Origin: Apophysomyces variabilis
Taxonomy: Eukaryota > Mucoromycota > Mucoromycetes > Mucorales > Mucoraceae
Direction: 5' to 3'
Length of the DNA stretch: 64,000 nt
Assembly: GCA_002749535.1 (NCBI GenBank)
Contig: MZZL01000409.1
Span: 2,806,160 to 2,870,159 of the forward strand
The notes below the pieces were generated by a model. It did no database searches. It was not told the origin of the DNA and was given only the letters and a program-made list of their open reading frames with translations. Below are positions 58,836 to 64,000 of the stretch, one piece after another; position 1 is the first letter of the stretch, and every line of letters starts with the position of its first letter. The translations under genes and the position numbers were made by a program.

Positions 58836-61238
58836 ATTTGGCAGCTACCATATTTTTAACGTTAGTGTGCAGTGTTTGTTTTCTGTCTTTTACTTTACCA
58901 TATAACAAAAAATAGTACAACAAAAAGGATAAGTAAATAAATATTTGAGAGTGCGTAGACAGTGAAGTGTGAAGAATAAGAATCAACTGCTGAAATACGA
59001 CGTATTTAAACAAATCATTTTACTGTGGATGCTTCTCCTTGGATTGTGTAACAGTACAGTATAGCTCAAGACAATGAATCATTCTGCAGTCAGTGTGTCA
59101 AATACTGAAGATGATCACTGATAAAACAATCATTATATTCGATGGCATAGTTGATGTTTTTCCTTGTGCAAACATCAAAAGGGGTTATCGTAAATCTCCA
59201 TAATACTGTAGTTTATACGATAAGTACATATCCAATTTCTTAGCACTACGAAAAGTGCTCATAAACGGAACTTCTATGGTTTATCTATATTCACTTTAAT
59301 ATATACACTCAGTGAATAAGGAAACGAATCAATAGAAGGTTCTTGCAAGAAAGAAAGAGAACTGAGACATTGAAATTCTTCGTGTAATTTTATCTTTGAT
59401 GTGTAGAACGAGCTTTTTCTTTTTTATTTTCTGTGTGTGTAGTCTATTGCTTTCATTATATATACCTATATATTTTAGCTACAATCTTTTAAGAGAAATA
59501 AAAGAACATTGATAGTATTGTTACAGCAAATAAACAAAGTTCTCTGTTGTCATTTGTGCTGCTTTTGTTCCTGTTTAGTTTTAGTTAAAGGTGGGCCGTA
59601 GATGATGTAATAGCATGGCCTATGGCCAACGTCGCTATCTACTTACGAAGAACGAATGCGTAAGTATAGAGGGTATGGGCGAGGAAGCGGTGTTGTGGAA
59701 TGTGTGTCAGGAATGGTAACCGTTATTGAGAGTATCAGAAACGTGAAGATCCTGAGATTTCAGGATCCGTCTTTATATACAACGTCTGTGCGTGGAGAGT
59801 AAATGTACAAATAAATGAAGTACAGAAGATCGCTATCTTACTCGTCGCCTATACTGGCCAATCCACACACAAGGTCATAAAGAGCTATCTGTAACATGCA
59901 CTTCTACAGATAAAGTGTGTATATAATGTAAGGTTAGCATGTATTTTCGATATCCGTCTAGGGAAAAAAACTTGGTGCTTAGGCTAGCGTGTGACGGAGG
60001 TTGCGCTATTTCTGAGCTATCTGAGCGTCTGCCAATGCAAAAATTGAAATGGCTTGAGAAAAGTATCAAAAGCTGCGACTCAGCTTGGTGACAGAGCCAA
60101 AAGTTCAGCAGGCGGGCTGTCACTAATGTCACAAATTCGGTGACTCCGGCTGCTGATACCGTAATTTTATGTGGGCTTTGCAGGTAGAAGTTGCTTTTGT
60201 CCTTTCAACATAGAAAGCTCCCTTGCACTACGATTATCTTACTCTGACCTCATTGTTGGAATTAGACTCGTCTGTTCAAGCGCAAAATAGACAAATAAAT
60301 GCATTAGCAACCACAGGAGATGTATGAGCACAATAATCTCGCCAGAAAGGGTGCTATTTCCTGCAAGTGGTCTTATCTATATTTTCTCTTTCCTTCTATC
60401 TCCCATCATGTATGTCATTCTCAAGCATTTTAGCGCCGCTCAAACTCCTTTAATTCGTCAACTGTAAGTTATCCAAATCTTTCCGAAGGAGAAACCCGCA
60501 TTCAAGCTAATGATGCCTGAAGTTTGGTATTACACTGATAAACTGAAGATTTCCGGCCTGTTTTATGTCGACCCTACAAATATCGAGATTTGAAAAGCTT
60601 TTTGGACGCGTTTAGTAATGTTACGGGATACAGAGGTATTTGCGTCTTGAAGTACAATTTCCTACTCAATGAGAGATAGTACAGCAAAAACTCTTTTCCT
60701 TGTGTGTTGCGATTTTCCTTTACAAGAAATAGCGTCTGAAACAAACAGTAGGCATTCTTTATTACGTCGACTTTCGTAGCCAGTACCACTACGGTCAGGG
60801 CATACCACTGTTGTCAGAATTGAAGTTATAAAAGGAAAAATAAGAGACTAATTTCCGGACGGTTTTCTTTCCTTTTATCCCACTGCGAAAATGACAAACA
60901 ATGGACTATCTAAGAGTTATATCACCGTGATAGAATGCATTGATATAGTGTTTTAAAGACAAAGATTTGACGCCCTCAGGACTTGTTATGTATCTGAAAT
61001 GCATCAAATACAAACATTATTCAATATTAGCTATTTTACTGTGTCTTCTGGTGATAACGGCTCCTTTTTTTTTTTTTTTTTTTTGGGAACCTTGAGCATT
61101 CTGCTACAGCACTGCGCCAGGACGAAATTATTTCTCCGTCAGCGCAAAGGTATTCTATTCGCTGGCGCAAAAGTACTTTGTAGGTACCTATGGTATGTTA
61201 GTTCGTTATTGTTCTATGAATCCCCCTTTTCCTTGTCA
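58836..61238. other. Region of 2.4 kb without a recognised gene
   Basis: AT-rich spacer between the Fanzor-like gene and the RFX gene. Short frames are not family-like. An ATG at about 60407 with a CT-rich leader and a GTAAGT donor after some 20 codons could be a first exon of an unknown gene; no continuation was found. A T20 tract lies at 61065-61084. Confidence 0.4.
61065..61084. repeat. Homopolymer tract of 20 T
   Basis: Uninterrupted run of 20 T about 155 bp before the RFX start codon. Poly(dA:dT) tracts exclude nucleosomes in fungal promoters, so it may help keep this promoter open. Confidence 0.7.
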
Positions 61239-62966
61239 ATGACAGAAGTTGAAGAGACGATTCACTCCGAATCAAGTCAGCTCCCAGAGGAATCTGCGGG
61301 AAGGGACAATCGATCGCTTGAACGAGGAATAAACTCTGAAACCAATGGCATAACAACAACAAGGACTCAAAGAAAGAAGAAACGTATCGAAATGAGTCCA
61401 ACTGACGTACAATGGTGGGATCACACGGCGTACAAGTCGATACACGCAAACTAACAGAACCTTTATTGTTCTAGGTTAAAGGAGCATTACGAGTACTCAG
61501 TCGATGACAGTGTTTCTCGGCAGGATGCTTATTTTCATTATGAGACTCATTGCATTGCCGAGGGACGACAGCCGGCTCCTGCGACGCATTTTGGCAAACT
61601 TGTTCGTTATGTATTTCCAGACGTAGAAACGCGACGTTTTGGGACAAGAGGAGCGTCAAGATACCATTATGGTAAAATTCGTCGTAAAACGACAGTGTCG
61701 ATACCCTTGCTAGAAAGATCAACGGCTAGTTCATCGCCAACAACATCAACAACAACCAATATTGGGTCACATACGAGAATTTCTCTAGACAATATCACTT
61801 CTATCTCGCAAGCCGATTTATCATCACAGCAGCAGTTTGATACAATGATGCCTCGACCTATCCCCACGATCATCCCAGCACTGCAATACGGTACTGAGCA
61901 AACAGCTACTCCTAACCACGAACAACCTCTGAAGACCCATGTCTACTCGCCTGTGCATTTACCTAAATTTACATCACCAATCGAAAACGACACAACGGAG
62001 ATTACGGAGCAATACGAAAAGCACTGTCATCATTTACTGGACTCCATTGCAAACTGTCATTTTTCACAGGTGAGAAACAAGCGTTTATGGATGTTTCGTT
62101 GGTGATAACAGTTTTATTTTTCTTGTATGGATCATTTCAGGTTGAATCACAGTTGTCCAGTTTTTACCAAACGTTTCTTGCCCACAACCAACAAATGCTG
62201 CAAAATGTCAAGCTAATCAACGCAATTTGGAAATGGGATAGTGCATTATATGATGTAGGTACAGATAATATACGGGAAGAAAGATAATTCATGGGTATCT
62301 CAAAGGCTGTTATCAGTACGTTCTTGCCACATTTCGGAGTCCCACTTACAACAGATGTTTCTCGTGGTCTGCAGAAAATAGCACAGGACATTGAGCAATT
62401 CCTCCTAAAAGCAATCCGGCCGGTTTCTGATATTCTTTACGAGCGAAAGTCCGCAGGTATAGCTAGAAAATTAGTTTTTGTACCAAACTCTTATGCATGG
62501 CAGTGGTTCATCTTTTTTCTGCAAAACTTCAACGATGCTTGGCCATCAACAAGGCGGCACAAGCAGCTGCTGATATTCTTGGTCAACCCAGACGTATTGA
62601 GGAAATGCACCGCGATTGGAGAAGACTTGATTTTCAGAAGATTGTTGAGGATGCATTATGGATTGATAATAACAAGAAGATGGAAATCAAGACATTATGT
62701 AATGCTCAACCTGAAAAGCGAGGCTGTTTGCTGATCCACGATATTTAGTGCAAGAAGATGTTTTAAGACTGTTTGAATCAAAGGCGACACTTTCGGAATG
62801 GATGGGTTGGATTAAGCATCTTGTCGAAAGAGGGCTGTCAACGAATGTAAATAGATTTAAAATAATTCAAGCGATTGAAAAACTCATCAATAGCAGCATC
62901 ATGCTTCACCATCATCTCAACTGCAACTTTGGGCATTGTACAGTGCGTCCATCATGGGTGGAATAG
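61239..62966 (+). CDS. RFX-family winged-helix transcription factor
   Basis: Sequence-specific DNA-binding regulator; fungal RFX/Crt1 proteins control DNA-damage and cell-cycle genes. The ATG at 61239 starts [20 protein letters not shown]. After an intron the RFX domain reads [52 protein letters not shown] and [20 protein letters not shown] then [11 protein letters not shown], with the family hallmark FGKLVR...[14 protein letters not shown] Ser/Thr/Pro-rich linker follows. The C-terminal half ([60 protein letters not shown]) is helical and likely the dimerisation region. Introns lie near 61430-61475, 62070-62140, 62250-62290 and 62460-62500. The exact 3' end is uncertain. Confidence 0.85.
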
Positions 62967-63402
62967 ATACACAATTACCCAGTTATTGTAAGTCCTTGCT
63001 GCTTGGAGACAATGTACATCTGACTCATAGAGGATGACAGCTCTATTCTCGATTTTACGACTTTTTCTAGACAACTACACACACTACCTTGTAGAAGAGC
63101 ACACAGTGCGCCAAAACCTATTTATGATCGGCTTGTCGACGATTGACTGTTGATCACGATGGAGATAATCATGCGATCATATTTACCGAGGAATTGAGAA
63201 AAGGAGGCAAAAGCAGCCTGTTACGGGAATTTACACACATCAAATGTGATAATTGTTCAACAATTTTACATAGCGATCAATAGGATTGAGGTTTTTTCTT
63301 CTCTCTACGTGTACATAGTCTAAGTAGCCAAAAAGAATATAATCTTGTTATAAAAATAATCCCATTGTCGATTGTGCTGAACAGGGCATGTCCTTAAGGT
63401 CG
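62967..63402. other. Convergent intergenic region
   Basis: Between the RFX gene and the 3' end of the PQ-loop protein gene. Nothing recognised. Confidence 0.4.
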
Positions 63403-64000
63403 TCAGTGGCTATGGTAATCTTCCTCGTCATCTGCCCGAAGCACGGGTGCTGATGATTCATCAGAAAACAAGTTGTATGGTCAGCAAGAGAAACCAGTTC
63501 AAATATGTAGGGTATCCCGCAACCTACCTTGATCTTCGTCTATGGTTGTGTTTAACCATGTGGACCAACCCAACCACTTCTTTACTCTAGCACTGAATAA
63601 TATAAATTCGGCGACAATCAGTGTATCTATGGTTAGTTGGATTGCTCCGCAAATGATAAATTGAAGCGGGGATTGTGTGTAGATGAAGTAAAAGAATTTG
63701 AAACTGTCTCCGAGGAACTGTGGCAAAAGAAATGCAAGACACGTTCAGTTGCAACCACCAACCGTTTTTGCGTGTTCATACCCAGCTGCCAAGAACAAGA
63801 AGGCTAAACCCAGCCGTCGACCGACGCACCAGATTGCTGACAAACTGAGGGATGGGTAAAGTACTTTCGATTCCCAGACTGGCTGCACCAATGATCTCGA
63901 TGAAAGTGCTGTATTGACCAAGCATGAGATAGAGAAAAGCAATAATGGTGGTAAAGACAAGCAAAAAGTTGATAAAGTCCAAGTAATGATCCCAGGCCCA
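63403..64000 (-). CDS. PQ-loop repeat membrane protein, SLC66A2/Any1-like (5' end outside window)
   Basis: Multi-span membrane protein of the PQ-loop family; SLC66A2 and yeast Any1/Cfs1 act in the endosome and Golgi, where Any1 relates to lipid flippase function. The gene runs off the right edge, so the N-terminal half is missing. Visible are YLMLGQYSTFIEIIGAASLG and IESTLPIPQFVSNLVRRSTA with the P-Q motif (IPQF), then GFSLLVLGSWV. The next exon has GGDSFKFFYFIYTQSPLQFI and IAEFILFSARVKKWLGWSTW-like sequence. An intron after DEDQ joins a last exon ending APVLRADDEEDYHSH at 63403. Confidence 0.8.

Overview
The window is nuclear DNA of a filamentous fungus, most likely an early-diverging Mucoromycota species. 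Genes are packed on both strands and cut by many short introns of about 45-75 bp with GT/GC...AG borders. Typical markers are a rhizopuspepsin-like aspartic protease, a Kre9/Knh1-type secreted protein, an SLC10A7/RCH1-type transporter, TFIIIC, LAS1, NC2-alpha and an RFX factor. The species cannot be fixed from the sequence alone. Exon structures were worked out by hand and gene functions rest on recognised motifs; no database search was run.

Left part (1-24 kb), gene-dense: a TFIIIC subunit, methionine sulfoxide reductase A, an OTUD6B-type deubiquitinase, an RCH1-type transporter, COA6, two divergently transcribed paralogous membrane proteins of unknown function (10.6-15.9 kb), a Kre9-like secreted protein, a sulfatase, mitochondrial ribosomal protein uS12m and a YHM2-type mitochondrial carrier. 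Several of these genes only read correctly after adding very short or shifted terminal exons.

Middle (23.4-31.7 kb): an AT-rich gene desert with two clusters of a TTTTACCC/GGGTAAAA octamer, then a tRNA-Leu(AAG) gene and a decayed coding relic. Coding density returns with a secreted aspartic protease, a large membrane-anchored amidohydrolase, an alcohol acetyltransferase-like enzyme, a methyltransferase-like protein and a small membrane protein. A graveyard of DDE transposase and other relics (41.6-43.1 kb) follows.

Right part (44.5-64 kb): a 1,000-residue coiled-coil protein, a LACTB2-type metallo-beta-lactamase, an ETT1/Nro1-like protein, LAS1 (rRNA processing) and NC2-alpha. Next comes the most striking locus, 54.2-58.8 kb: a long multi-exon gene whose C-terminal part is a Fanzor (eukaryotic TnpB-like RuvC nuclease with zinc ribbon), joined through introns to a long N-terminal region I do not recognise. 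It carries one in-frame stop and one apparent frameshift. An RFX transcription factor and the end of a PQ-loop membrane protein close the window.
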